From: Chthonomonadia bacterium
GTDB lineage: Bacteria; Armatimonadota; HRBIN16
DNA length: 51,325 nucleotides
Direction: 5' to 3'
NCBI GenBank assembly: GCA_013314755.1
Contig: JABUFA010000027.1
Span: 1-51,325 of the forward strand
In this document: in pieces, positions 1 to 7,959 of the stretch
Numbering within the stretch: the stretch's first letter is position 1
Layout of the letters: the number at the start of each line of letters is the position of its first letter
Program-made: the position numbers and the translations under genes
Notes under the pieces: model-generated
Database searches by the model: none
What the model saw: only the letters and a program-made list of their open reading frames with translations
Told to the model about the DNA's origin: nothing

Positions 1-696
1 CCAGAACTCGCGATTGCCCTCCTCCCCGGCAACGGGGCACTCGAAGGCGTCCAGCACCTGCCAGCCTTCCCCCTCGCACCATCGCAGAAAATCGCTCAGT
101 ATCTGCTCCCGAACCTGCGGCGAGCGGAGCACGCCCTTTTTGGTCAGGTGAGGCGCCTCGAACTGCGGCTTCAACAGTGCCCACACCTCGCCGTCCGGGG
201 CTAACCACTCTGGTAAGCGGGGCAGAACCTCGCGCAAGGAGACGAAAGAGACGTCCACCACCGCCAGCCTCACTCGCTCGGGAAGCGCAGACAGCGTGCG
301 GGCATCCGTCCTCTCTAACGAGACCACACGTGCATCCTCACGCAGACGGGGGTGTAGCTGTCCATGCCCCGCTTCAATGGCGTATACCCGCGCGGCGCCG
401 TGCTGGAGCAAACAGTCGGTAAACCCGCCCGTACACGCCCCCACATCGGCGCAGACCGCCCCGCGCACCAGGTCGCCCACCTGCCAGCGGACGATGGCGG
501 ACTCGAGTTTGAACCCACCACGCCCCACATAGCGGAGCTGCTTCTGTATCACTATTGGCGCACCTTCCGCTACAGAGGCAGACGGTTTCAGCACCGGCTT
601 GCCGTTTACCAGCACCTCGCCTGCGCGGATCAGCTCCTGTGCCTTCTCGCGACTTTCTACCAGACCACGCTCCACCAGCACCTTATCCAGTCGCAT
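1..696 (-). CDS. tlyA: TlyA-family 2'-O-methyltransferase (partial)
   Basis: Predicted 16S/23S rRNA cytidine-2'-O-methyltransferase of the TlyA/hemolysin A family. The first 232 residues are in the window; the C-terminus runs off the left edge, and the family is usually 240-275 residues. An N-terminal S4 RNA-binding domain (about residues 1-60, starting MRLDKVLVERGLVESREKAQ) is followed by an FtsJ-like Rossmann methyltransferase. The SAM-binding motif is ADVGACTGGFTD (residues 83-94). The K-D-K-E tetrad expected for a 2'-O-methyltransferase can be read as K63 (GGFKL), D148 (VVDVSFVSL), K176 (LLKPQFE) and E230 (GNREFW). The start at 696 gives the canonical S4 N-terminus. The gene is divergent from the TPR gene at 845. 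Confident family call; the exact rRNA target is inferred. Confidence 0.93.
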   Translation of the reverse strand, partial: MRLDKVLVERGLVESREKAQELIRAGEVLVNGKPVLKPSASVAEGAPIVIQKQLRYVGRGGFKLESAIVRWQVGDLVRGAVCADVGACTGGFTDCLLQHGAARVYAIEAGHGQLHPRLREDARVVSLERTDARTLSALPERVRLAVVDVSFVSLREVLPRLPEWLAPDGEVWALLKPQFEAPHLTKKGVLRSPQVREQILSDFLRWCEGEGWQVLDAFECPVAGEEGNREFW

Positions 697-745
697 GGGG
701 TTTACTCCTGTGTGGCGATTTTCGCGTTTTGGTGCAGGAAAAAGG

Positions 746-751
746 TATAAT
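746..751 (+). promoter_or_regulatory. Possible -10 box upstream of TPR-folP
   Basis: A perfect TATAAT lies about 94 bases upstream of the TPR gene, in the divergent gap after tlyA. The sequence 17-18 bases further upstream is not a good -35 element, so this is only a candidate start site for the TPR-folP transcript. Confidence 0.35.
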
Positions 752-844
752 ATGTTGCACGCCTCAGTAAAGACGCAGAAGGAGTATCTCGTGTTACAGC
801 GAAACTGAGTATATCTGGCGTGCAGGAGACGACAGGAGGAAAGC

Positions 845-1630
845 ATGAGACCGACGGAACGCTCCGCCGGACAACCGAACGATGCCAGGAGTCTGCTTCG
901 GCAGGCTCAGGCGCTGGCGCAACAGGGAGATTACACCGCCGCGCTTGCCGCCATTCAGCGGGCGATGAAAAGCGGAGCGGACGAATACACCTGTTACCTG
1001 CAAATCGCCGCGGTAGAATGGCAGAGGCGCCGTACCGACGCTGCGATGCTGGCGCTTCAGCACGCCATCGAACTGCAACCCCATCGCACCGACGCCCGCG
1101 AGAAGATGGTAGAGCTGTACCTGGCGGCTGGAGAGGTGGATTCAGCCATCGAGCAGGCGCTTCAGGTGCTGCGCCAGGACCCCGATAACGTCACCGTGCG
1201 CTGGTCGCTGGTGCTGGCGTATCTGGACAAGGGCGACTGGGAATCTGCGGTGCGCACGCTGGACGACCTGATAGCCATTTCCCCCAACGAGCCGATATAT
1301 CACTTCAATCAGGCGCAGGTGTTTCAGGAACTGGGGCAATGGGGACTGGCGCTTATCTCCTACGAGCGCGTGGTGGAAATCGGAACCGACCGGGACCTCG
1401 CCGAGCGCGCCCGCGAAGCCATTGAGATGCTGGAACGGATACAGATGGAACAGATTCTGACCCTCATCCTGGAGGACCCGCAGTTCAGGCGAGCACTGCA
1501 GGAGGATATGGAAGAGGCGCTGATCGAGCGTCATTTCGCGCTGAGCCGGTCAGGTATGGTGGTTCTGCGTGCCATCCTGCACCAGGCAAACGATGAAGAT
1601 CTTCCATGGAAGCCGGTTCTCTACCACTGA
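845..1630 (+). CDS. Tetratricopeptide-repeat protein
   Basis: A 261-residue protein with TPR-like helix pairs from about residue 15 to 190 (for example SLLRQAQALAQQGDYTAALA, AREKMVELYLAAGEVDSAIE, PIYHFNQAQVFQELGQWGLA). It has no signal peptide or membrane segment, so it is probably a cytoplasmic scaffold. The C-terminal 60 residues (EQILTLILEDPQFRRALQED onward) are not TPR and I do not recognise them. The start has a strong ribosome-binding site (AGGAGGAAAGC before ATG). The 3' end overlaps folP by 25 bases, which suggests translational coupling, but nothing shows a functional link to folate synthesis. Confidence 0.8.
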   Translation: MRPTERSAGQPNDARSLLRQAQALAQQGDYTAALAAIQRAMKSGADEYTCYLQIAAVEWQRRRTDAAMLALQHAIELQPHRTDAREKMVELYLAAGEVDSAIEQALQVLRQDPDNVTVRWSLVLAYLDKGDWESAVRTLDDLIAISPNEPIYHFNQAQVFQELGQWGLALISYERVVEIGTDRDLAERAREAIEMLERIQMEQILTLILEDPQFRRALQEDMEEALIERHFALSRSGMVVLRAILHQANDEDLPWKPVLYH

Positions 1631-2466
1631 ACCATATCGCCCGTCTTCAGCAGACTACTCGTGAACGCACCCTGGTCATGGGCATTCTGAACGTCACGCC
1701 CGACTCGTTCTACGACGGCGGACGCTATGCCCAGCTGGAGCTGGCGGTTCAGCGCGCCCTGCAGATGGTGGAAGAGGGAGCGGACATCATCGATATCGGT
1801 GGCGAGAGCACCCGCCCGGGCAGTCAACCCGTGCCCGCGGAAGAAGAGCTGCGCCGGGTGCTGCCCGTGATCCAAGCCATACGCCAGCGTGTGGACGTGC
1901 CCATCTCCATTGACACCACGAAATCGCTTGTCGCAGAACAGGCACTGCAGGCGGGCGCGTGCATGGTGAACGACATCTCCGGGCTGGGCTTTGACCCGCG
2001 CATGGCGGAAGTGGTGGCGCGAACGGGCGCCCTGTGCTGTATCATGCACATTCAGGGCACGCCGCAGACCATGCAGAACAACCCGCAGTATGACGACGTG
2101 GTGCGCGACATCAGCGCATACTTTGAAGAGCGGCTGGCGCTGGCAGAGCGAGCAGGCATCCCCCGCGAGAAGGTGTGGCTGGACCCCGGCATCGGCTTCG
2201 GCAAGACGGTGGAGCACAACCTGCAGATACTGCGTCGCCTGCGCGAGTTCACCGCCTTTGGGCTGCCCATCCTGATAGGCGCATCGCGCAAGTCCTTCAT
2301 CGGCAGGATTCTGGGCGACCTTCCCCCCGAAGAGCGTCTGGAGGGCACGGCAGCGACGGTCGCCGTTGCCATCATGAATGGAGCGAACGCTGTGCGCGTG
2401 CACGATGTCCGGGCGATGGTGCGCGTGGCGCGGATGGTGGATGCGGTATTACGGGTATCTGGTTGA
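1606..2466 (+). CDS. folP: Dihydropteroate synthase
   Basis: Dihydropteroate synthase condenses p-aminobenzoate with 6-hydroxymethyl-dihydropterin diphosphate in folate synthesis. At 286 residues it is normal length for the family. Diagnostic motifs are MGILNVTPDSFYDGG (residues 25-39), DIGGESTRPGS (pterin/pABA loop), DTTKS, NDISG, LDPGIGFGKT, GASRKSFIG and the terminal VHDVRAM. The start at 1606 lies inside the end of the TPR gene; a start at the internal MGIL would cut the first strand of the TIM barrel, so the overlapping start is preferred. No other folate gene is adjacent. Confidence 0.95.
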   Translation: MEAGSLPLNHIARLQQTTRERTLVMGILNVTPDSFYDGGRYAQLELAVQRALQMVEEGADIIDIGGESTRPGSQPVPAEEELRRVLPVIQAIRQRVDVPISIDTTKSLVAEQALQAGACMVNDISGLGFDPRMAEVVARTGALCCIMHIQGTPQTMQNNPQYDDVVRDISAYFEERLALAERAGIPREKVWLDPGIGFGKTVEHNLQILRRLREFTAFGLPILIGASRKSFIGRILGDLPPEERLEGTAATVAVAIMNGANAVRVHDVRAMVRVARMVDAVLRVSG

Positions 2467-2467
2467 G

Positions 2468-2493
2468 AGTGGGGAGGGATACCCCTCCCCACT
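2468..2493. terminator. Hairpin between convergent folP and DUF1559 gene
   Basis: A perfect 11-bp inverted repeat (AGTGGGGAGGG / CCCTCCCCACT) with a four-base loop sits in the 44-base gap between converging genes. There is no long T-run on either side, so it may act in both directions as a weak or factor-assisted terminator. Confidence 0.55.
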
Positions 2494-2510
2494 GTTCACG
2501 ATGTCATGTG

Positions 2511-3257
2511 CTAAGGCGAGCAGTTCGCGGGGTCCTCGTAGGCATAGCTGGGTGGTGCAGCCGCATAGAAGTTTTCTGGCTTGAGCGTGGCACGTCGGTA
2601 CCACTTCGCATGTCCATCTGCAAAACAGAAATTGGCACCGTCGTTGTGTCTCCAGTTGACCGCCCACGCCTGCTGCCCTCGCGAGGTAATATACGACTGA
2701 TTGGCATCGAATCGCTGCTGACAGCGAATGGACGCCCAATCCGGGAAGCCCCCACCGATGTCGTTGTGATGCCAGGGGTTCATGGTATCAGCGGAACGCA
2801 CTACGCTTCCGTCACCATTCCAATCAAGCACCCCGGTTTCACCGACGATAATCAGGTCAGCAGGGCGGTCTACCGCTCCCAGCGAAACACCCCATCCGAC
2901 ATGCCAGTTGCCTGCCAGGTTCGGACCGGCTGTGCACGCACTCATGTCGGGCGGATTGACCCTGGGACCACTGGGGCACTGGTAAACACCGCTGTTCTTG
3001 ACGTAAGGATACAGGCGTCCTGCCCAGCCAAGACACCATCCGTCATCTGGGAACCGCCATAGCAACAGCGTGGTCTCATCATAGTCCTGTGCATACATTG
3101 CCATAGCAGTTGCCATCTGCTTGGTGTTGGACAGACAGGCAGTCTGCCGTGCTTTTTCACGCGCCTGAGCAAAGACAGGGAACAGAATCGCCGCCAGTAT
3201 CGCGATAATCGCGATGACGACGAGCAGTTCAATCAACGTGAACGCTCTGCGTGACAT
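2511..3257 (-). CDS. DUF1559 pilin-like protein (H-x9-DG)
   Basis: A 248-residue pseudopilin-like protein. It has a type IV prepilin leader ([18 protein letters not shown]), expected to be processed before F6, followed by one hydrophobic helix and the [20 protein letters not shown] block. Near the C-terminus, [16 protein letters not shown] contains the H-x9-DG motif. Probable role: a surface or secretion-related (T2SS/T4P-like) protein assembled through the N-terminal helix; the cargo or ligand is unknown. The start has an AGGAGGT site. The LacI gene ends only 3 bases upstream, so the two are co-transcribed, which is unusual for this paralogous family. Confidence 0.85.
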   Translation of the reverse strand: MSRRAFTLIELLVVIAIIAILAAILFPVFAQAREKARQTACLSNTKQMATAMAMYAQDYDETTLLLWRFPDDGWCLGWAGRLYPYVKNSGVYQCPSGPRVNPPDMSACTAGPNLAGNWHVGWGVSLGAVDRPADLIIVGETGVLDWNGDGSVVRSADTMNPWHHNDIGGGFPDWASIRCQQRFDANQSYITSRGQQAWAVNWRHNDGANFCFADGHAKWYRRATLKPENFYAAAPPSYAYEDPANCSP

Positions 3258-3260
3258 TTC

Positions 3261-4319
3261 TCATACCTCCTGAGTGTTTTTATGATTAGCGCAGGATGAT
3301 TCTCGCACCACCAGTTGAGGAGAGAGCAGTATATGACGCACCAGGGCGCTATTCCGCTGCTCTATTCGTTCAAACAGCAGTTTCGCCGCCTGCTCTCCTA
3401 TCTCCACCATCGGTTGAGCGACGGTGGTCAGTGGTGGAGAAACATACGCGCTTGTATCCTGATTATCAAACCCAACAACCGCGACGTCCTCGGGGATGCG
3501 CAGTCCATGCGCCTGAATCGCGCGCATCGCGCCGTAGGCAAGGTCATCGTTAACCGCAAACACCGCGTCGAACCTGCTCCCGTTCTTCAGAAACTGGTCC
3601 ACCACATCGTAAGCGTATCGCTCTTCGGGCAGGATATCCGGCATACCGGGACCCAGCTCCAGAGCCTCTTCGATACCCGCTTCGCGCAGAGCACGCCGAT
3701 AGCCGTTGAAGCGCTGGATGACCGATGTTGCCCGTCGCTCACGCGAAGCGGTGCTCACAAAAGCGATACGGCGCCGCCCCATATCCAGCAGATGCTTGGT
3801 AGCGATATACCCGCCCTCTTCGTTGTTGGTTCCCACAAAACTCACCGGCAGGCTGGGTATATACCGGTCAATAAACACCAGCGGTATCTGCATCTCAAGC
3901 ACCTGCTGGAAGAGGTCCAGGTTCTCCTGGGGGTCGCAGGGCGCCACAATCAGCCCATCTACCCGCTTGTCTATCAACATTTCAATGACGCTTCTCTCGC
4001 GCTCAGGGTACCCATCCGAGTGGGCAATCAGCACGCCATGCTGTTTCGGATACGCTACCTTGTCGATACCCTCCAGAACATGGGCGTAAAACCAGCCCGT
4101 CAGTCCCACAGTGACCACGCCGATAGTGGCGGTACGCCGTGTCCTGAGACTGCGCGCTACCAGGTTGGGGCGATACCCCAGGCTCCGCGCCACCTCCAGA
4201 ATACGCTGGCGGGTAGCGGGGTGGATTCTGCCCGTGTTGTGCAGAGCACGGTAGACGGTGGTTTTGGATACTCCCACCTGCTGTGCAATTGTGTCCATAT
4301 TTGCTTGATGACGTCGCAT
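3261..4319 (-). CDS. LacI-family transcriptional regulator
   Basis: A 352-residue LacI/GalR-type repressor. The N-terminal helix-turn-helix is MDTIAQQVGVSKTTVYRALH (residues 8-27), then a hinge-helix region (YRPNLVARSLRTRRT) and a periplasmic-binding-protein-like effector domain (TIGVV..., GLIVAPCDPQ, VFIDRYIPSLPVSFVGTNNEEGG, DAVFAVNDDLAYGAMRAI, VAVVGFDN). The ligand is presumably a sugar but is not predictable. The strong AAAGGAGG lies about 16 bases before the ATG, rather far; no better start is in frame. No transporter or catabolic operon is adjacent. The downstream partner is a DUF1559 pilin gene 3 bases away, so the regulator may act at a distance or on the pilin genes. Confidence 0.9.
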   Translation of the reverse strand: MRRHQANMDTIAQQVGVSKTTVYRALHNTGRIHPATRQRILEVARSLGYRPNLVARSLRTRRTATIGVVTVGLTGWFYAHVLEGIDKVAYPKQHGVLIAHSDGYPERERSVIEMLIDKRVDGLIVAPCDPQENLDLFQQVLEMQIPLVFIDRYIPSLPVSFVGTNNEEGGYIATKHLLDMGRRRIAFVSTASRERRATSVIQRFNGYRRALREAGIEEALELGPGMPDILPEERYAYDVVDQFLKNGSRFDAVFAVNDDLAYGAMRAIQAHGLRIPEDVAVVGFDNQDTSAYVSPPLTTVAQPMVEIGEQAAKLLFERIEQRNSALVRHILLSPQLVVRESSCANHKNTQEV

Positions 4320-4353
4320 GACCGTTGTGAACTCACCTCCTTTACATAATCCA

Positions 4354-4389
4354 AGGGGTCTTCCGTTTTATTTCCATAGGAAGACCCCC
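4354..4389 (-). terminator. Hairpin after small membrane-protein gene
   Basis: An 11-bp perfect inverted repeat (AGGGGTCTTCC / GGAAGACCCCT) with a 14-base T-rich loop. It lies between the end of the minus-strand gene at 4400 and the LacI gene start, consistent with a terminator for the upstream pilin/small-protein transcript. Confidence 0.5.
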
Positions 4390-4399
4390 TGTCCTGCCC

Positions 4400-4606
4400 T
4401 TAGCGTGAATTCTGCTGCTCCCATATTTGCTTCGAGCGCTGGATCGCCTCCAGCACTTCGGGCGGCGGTTTCTGAATACCGGGCGGCGGTGGGTTCTTGG
4501 GGCGTGTTGACCACCAGCCGTAGGCAATCAGCACCACCAACAGCACGACGATGACGCCAATGGCAACTGCGGGGCTCAGTTCACGCTGCCAGAATGGGCG
4601 TTTCAT
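4400..4606 (-). CDS. Small single-pass membrane protein
   Basis: A 68-residue protein starting MKRPFWQREL. One strong transmembrane helix (AVAIGVIVVLLVVLIAYGWW) is followed by a proline-rich linker (RPKNPPPPGIQKPPPE) and a short amphipathic tail. The start at 4606 has a good Shine-Dalgarno (TGAGGAGAACGAGC before ATG) and lies 11 bases after the DUF1559 stop; an upstream in-frame ATG at 4621 would overlap that gene and lacks a site. It is translationally linked to the pilin-like gene, so it may be an accessory membrane partner of the pseudopilin. I do not recognise a named family. Confidence 0.7.
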   Translation of the reverse strand: MKRPFWQRELSPAVAIGVIVVLLVVLIAYGWWSTRPKNPPPPGIQKPPPEVLEAIQRSKQIWEQQNSR

Positions 4607-4617
4607 GCTCGTTCTCC

Positions 4618-5334
4618 TCACAGCGGAGCAGCACGCTCGTTGTAGTCCAGCGTATCCCCGTTCTGGAACTTGGCGTGACCATCAGCATAGACAGCGTTCT
4701 TGCGAGCGATGCCTGCCGAGGGGCTCTCCATGTGATAGTATACCAAATCGCCCATCACCGGTTTCTGCGCGGGGTTCGTCACCGCTGCCAGTGCGCGACT
4801 ATCGCCCGAATGGTAACCGGAGCAGGAATTGGCATCGGTGATGATGTAAATGGATAGCCCGTTATCGCAGCGTGTGGTGCCGTTGTTACACAATGGAGGC
4901 ATCCAGCAGAACATCGCCGCAGGCTTGGCGTAGTACTCGTAGCTGGTCATGCCTGTCCAGGGCTGGCTCCACATGTTGGGAACACTAATGCCCCACCACG
5001 TCAGCGGCGCACCGTCGTCGCTGGGGCAGGCGAAAATGCCCATGTTCTTGACGTAAGGGCGCAACCGATACACGATGCCGCCGGGGTGCGAGGCGGGGTT
5101 ATCGTGCTCTGCCTGCCACTCCCACCATTCCCAGCTGCCCGAATTGGGGAACTTCTCGTCGTAGTCGTTGGCATACATCAGCACAGCCAGCCCCAGTTGC
5201 TTCATATTGGACAGGCAGCTTGTCTGGCGAGCCTTCTCGCGCGCCTGCGCGAACACCGGGAACAGGATGGCTGCCAGTATCGCGATAATCGCGATGACAA
5301 CAAGCAGCTCAATCAGGGTAAATGCTCGTCGCAT
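4618..5334 (-). CDS. DUF1559 pilin-like protein
   Basis: A 238-residue pseudopilin-like protein with prepilin N-terminus [17 protein letters not shown], the [20 protein letters not shown] block and a C-terminal YADGHAKF. The histidine that normally precedes DG by ten positions is replaced, so the H-x9-DG motif is degenerate (KNAVYADG retained). The globular part is Trp/Cys-rich ([23 protein letters not shown]) and could be disulfide-stabilised outside the cell. Start supported by AAGGAGGTTT and by a consensus promoter at 5374-5402. First gene of a two-gene unit with the small membrane protein. Confidence 0.85.
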   Translation of the reverse strand: MRRAFTLIELLVVIAIIAILAAILFPVFAQAREKARQTSCLSNMKQLGLAVLMYANDYDEKFPNSGSWEWWEWQAEHDNPASHPGGIVYRLRPYVKNMGIFACPSDDGAPLTWWGISVPNMWSQPWTGMTSYEYYAKPAAMFCWMPPLCNNGTTRCDNGLSIYIITDANSCSGYHSGDSRALAAVTNPAQKPVMGDLVYYHMESPSAGIARKNAVYADGHAKFQNGDTLDYNERAAPL

Positions 5335-5373
5335 AAGATGAAACCTCCTTTGCGAAATCGGTTACTCAACTCT

Positions 5374-5402
5374 ATTCTATATGGAGTATAAGGAAATGTC
5401 AA
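5374..5402 (-). promoter_or_regulatory. Sigma-70-type promoter for DUF1559 unit
   Basis: Read on the minus strand: TTGACA (5402-5397), a 17-base spacer, then TAGAAT (5379-5374). It lies 40 bases upstream of the DUF1559 start at 5334 and just before its ribosome-binding site. This is one of the best promoter matches in the window. Confidence 0.8.
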
Positions 5403-5509
5403 GATGTTTGGGGGTTTTGCGAAAAAAAATGAGGGAAAAACCCGTAATTTCACGGATTACAAAAGTATCCTTGCGTAATGGGTTGCGCGATGATAGTGAT
5501 GGCTTTTTG

Positions 5510-6058
5510 TTATGCGGGCTGTGCCAGCACCTGCCGGTACGCCTCTGCATGTTGGGCATCCCAGCAGGCGATAAGAACCCGCTTCACGCGCTGTGCATTG
5601 CGCTGAACCACAGACAGGATCAGCCGGGCACAGTCGGTGGCTTCCCAGCCCACCAGCTGGTCCGTGAAGTCCGGTATCAACACCTGCCGACATCCAAGCT
5701 CCTCACATCTGGTCAGCGCACGCTCCAGTGCTGTGTCCAGCAGTTCACGGGTGGCAATCTGAAACTCGTTCAGGATGTTGACGTGCACGATGTGCCTAAC
5801 GCGGAGCATCCCTCCCCCTGTGACCACCACGCCTCCAGGCGCCACAGGAGCATACCGACGTGCCTCGTCCTCTACCATGTCGCCCGCCTCATCGCGCACC
5901 CGTTTCGCCACTCGTGCCCCCATCCACAGCAGGCGGTTAGAAGGCACTATCAGCGCGTCCGCCCGGAGCTGGCGCAGGTAGCGCACCTGATACAGCTCCA
6001 CCGTGCACTGTCCCACAGAGGTTCGCAACAACGGCTTAGGCGCAAGCGCAAAGAGCAT
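5510..6058 (-). CDS. Macro-domain-like protein
   Basis: A 182-residue protein resembling a macro (ADP-ribose-binding) domain: strand VELYQVRYLRQLRADALIVPSN, then GARVAKRVRDEAG, VVVTGGGMLRVRHIVHVNIL, and a terminal helix-strand with VLIPDF. The canonical ligand loop VNAAN is changed to IVPSN and the following GGG loop to MGA, so ADP-ribose binding or hydrolysis is uncertain. The start at 6058 has AGGAGGGG upstream; the longer open frame to 6184 overlaps the preceding gene and is rejected. It follows the M55 peptidase gene by 31 bases in the same direction, probably one transcript. Confidence 0.65.
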   Translation of the reverse strand: MLFALAPKPLLRTSVGQCTVELYQVRYLRQLRADALIVPSNRLLWMGARVAKRVRDEAGDMVEDEARRYAPVAPGGVVVTGGGMLRVRHIVHVNILNEFQIATRELLDTALERALTRCEELGCRQVLIPDFTDQLVGWEATDCARLILSVVQRNAQRVKRVLIACWDAQHAEAYRQVLAQPA

Positions 6059-6089
6059 CTTTCCCCTCCTGTCCAATGTTACCGACAAA

Positions 6090-6872
6090 CTACATCCAGT
6101 CCGAGATTCGCTCGAATACCGCCTCGGCGGTGTAAGCATCCACCCGCCGCCAGCACGACGCACCACGCGAAGCGCGTTCGGCATCTTCTAAACGTTTGTA
6201 GCGCAGGCGCACGGTCAGCGGCGACTGGAACCGGAACACCTGCATCTCCGACAGACGGCTGACCGCCCGCCTGACTCCTTCTTCAATATCGCGCTCTGCA
6301 CGTCGGGGATGCTTGCTCAGCGCGGCGTTCCAGCCAAAGGCACGCTTCGTTTCCACCGTCTCCACCCACGGCAGGAAGCGACGCGCCTCTGCCACACATT
6401 TATCATCCCCGCTCACAAAGATGACGGGCACGTTCCTTTCACCGGCGGAAGCCGCGTCAATGGCAATCTCACCCACCTGCTCGCCGTTTACTTCCATCCA
6501 CTGATACGCCTTAGAGCTGTAGGAGTGAGCCAGCACCGCATCTGGAGTGTTGTCCATCGCATGATAGCCGATGAACAGAACGCCTGAAAACGTCTCGTCC
6601 ACTCCCGGAAAGCGGCGATTGAAGCCCGACCCAAGCGCAACCAGCACGCGCTCGTCCAGTTCGTCATAGGGCAGGTTGACCCCGCCGCCGTGTGCGTCCC
6701 ACACAATCACCTCTTCCGCGCCCATCTGGAACAGCGCACGGACAGCGGCATTGGCTTCGCGCACAGCCTGCCGGCAGGCAAAGGCGTAGTTGGGCGAATC
6801 GGTCAGCGTGCCACCCGGCACGCCCACCACGCAGGCAAGCCCCTCACAGTCCACTGACACCAGAAAACGCAT
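6090..6872 (-). CDS. M55-family D-aminopeptidase (DppA-like)
   Basis: A 260-residue member of peptidase family M55, whose prototype B. subtilis DppA is a zinc D-aminopeptidase releasing D-Ala from D-amino peptides. Visible metal and active-site residues are D8 and E10 (SVDCEG), H61 (WDAHGGG), H104 (GYHAMDNTPDA) and H116 (AHSYSS), followed by the conserved NGEQVGE strand. No signal peptide, so cytoplasmic. Upstream of the macro-domain gene in the same direction. Function by family: recycling or catabolism of D-amino-acid peptides such as peptidoglycan fragments. Confident family assignment; substrate inferred. Confidence 0.88.
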   Translation of the reverse strand: MRFLVSVDCEGLACVVGVPGGTLTDSPNYAFACRQAVREANAAVRALFQMGAEEVIVWDAHGGGVNLPYDELDERVLVALGSGFNRRFPGVDETFSGVLFIGYHAMDNTPDAVLAHSYSSKAYQWMEVNGEQVGEIAIDAASAGERNVPVIFVSGDDKCVAEARRFLPWVETVETKRAFGWNAALSKHPRRAERDIEEGVRRAVSRLSEMQVFRFQSPLTVRLRYKRLEDAERASRGASCWRRVDAYTAEAVFERISDWM

Positions 6873-7048
6873 CGAGTCTCTTCTCCCACAGAGATATTCT
6901 TAGGACACCCTGATTCTATTTTGAAGCCAGCACATGAGAAACCTGCCCTTGTATCGTGTTTGAGTAGGGCAAGCACAGGCACGAGGGTTGTGTATCTATA
7001 ACATTCTTTATATTTTTACTTGTTTTCTGTCAAAGCATTATACATTTA

Positions 7049-7077
7049 TTGACTTTTCATGCTTGAAAATATATAAT
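7049..7077 (+). promoter_or_regulatory. Sigma-70-type promoter for PEP-CTERM gene
   Basis: TTGACT (7049-7054), a 17-base spacer and a perfect TATAAT (7072-7077) lie in a markedly AT-rich stretch. The predicted transcript starts near 7084, which rules out upstream in-frame start codons and fixes the downstream gene start at 7120. Confidence 0.85.
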
Positions 7078-7119
7078 AGAGTAAAAACATCAAACCCTAA
7101 TGTAAGGGGGTATGTCTCG

Positions 7120-7779
7120 ATGAAAGAATCACTCAAAGCCTGCTTCTGCCTTTGGGTGGTTGCCATGGGTGTGCTTCTGCTGAGCAGTCCCCGTGTCTAC
7201 GCTGTCAACCTGATTGTCAACGGGGATTTCGAACTGGGCAACGTTGGTTTCACATCAGGTTACACGTATGACGCCAGTCCTCCTATTCAGGGATCGGATT
7301 GCTATGCTATCGGCACTAACCCCAGCACGTGGAACCCTGGCTGGTGGTCCAGTTTTGGCGACCATACCACGGGCTCTGGCAAAATGTTGATTGCAGACGG
7401 TCACAGGTCACCAAATCAAACTCTCTGGCAGCAAACGGTTCATGTTGCTCCGAACACATCCTACTATTTTTCCTACTGGGCTGCCAGTTCATATTATTAC
7501 AGCCCTGCGGTGTTGCGCACCACCATTAACGGTGTGCAAATTGGTGGAGACTTCCAATTGCCGTCTCAAACCGGGCAGTGGACGCAGTTTCAGGTGGTGT
7601 GGAACTCCGGGTCGGCAACGTCCGCAACCATTCGGCTGGTGGACATCAACACCAATGGGTTTGGCAACGATTTTGTGCTGGATGACCTCAGCATGCAGGC
7701 GATACCAGAGCCGGGTACGATGTGGCTGTTCGCCACTGGTGTTGCGGCAATGGCTCTGCGCCCCAGGAAGAAAGGGTAG
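7120..7779 (+). CDS. PEP-CTERM exported protein, carbohydrate-binding-like
   Basis: A 219-residue exported protein. It has a signal peptide (about residues 1-28), a beta-sandwich-like region beginning NLIVNGDFELGNVGF and ending VLDDLSM, a pattern seen in CBM4/9-like and DUF642-like domains, and a C-terminal sorting signal IPEPGTMWLFATGVAAMAL followed by RPRKKG. PEP-CTERM proteins are thought to be processed by exosortase and exported to the envelope or matrix. The start at 7120 follows TAAGGGGG and is fixed by the promoter at 7049-7077. No exosortase gene is in the window. Single-gene transcript closed by the hairpin at 7801. Confidence 0.82.
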   Translation: MKESLKACFCLWVVAMGVLLLSSPRVYAVNLIVNGDFELGNVGFTSGYTYDASPPIQGSDCYAIGTNPSTWNPGWWSSFGDHTTGSGKMLIADGHRSPNQTLWQQTVHVAPNTSYYFSYWAASSYYYSPAVLRTTINGVQIGGDFQLPSQTGQWTQFQVVWNSGSATSATIRLVDINTNGFGNDFVLDDLSMQAIPEPGTMWLFATGVAAMALRPRKKG

Positions 7780-7800
7780 TCTTCCGCTGAGTTAAGCAGC

Positions 7801-7835
7801 ACAGGGGGACGGCCAGAGGGGGTCTGTCCCCCTGT
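7801..7835 (+). terminator. Intrinsic terminator after PEP-CTERM gene
   Basis: A perfect 10-bp stem (ACAGGGGGAC / GTCCCCCTGT) with a 15-base loop, followed by TTTAT. It separates the PEP-CTERM gene from the cmr operon. Confidence 0.65.
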
Positions 7836-7959
7836 TTATGTCTCCTCTACCGCTCCTTTCATTTCTCTACGGTCAATTTTTGCACTACATGGAAGGAATC
7901 CCGTGCACTACGGCGAATAGCGAAAGCACAGCGAGAAAGCCTGTCTGGGAGGACGAAGA

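Noticed and set aside
1621-2403. 260-residue minus-strand open frame opposite folP
   Set aside because: Mirror frame of a gene with complete dihydropteroate synthase motifs.
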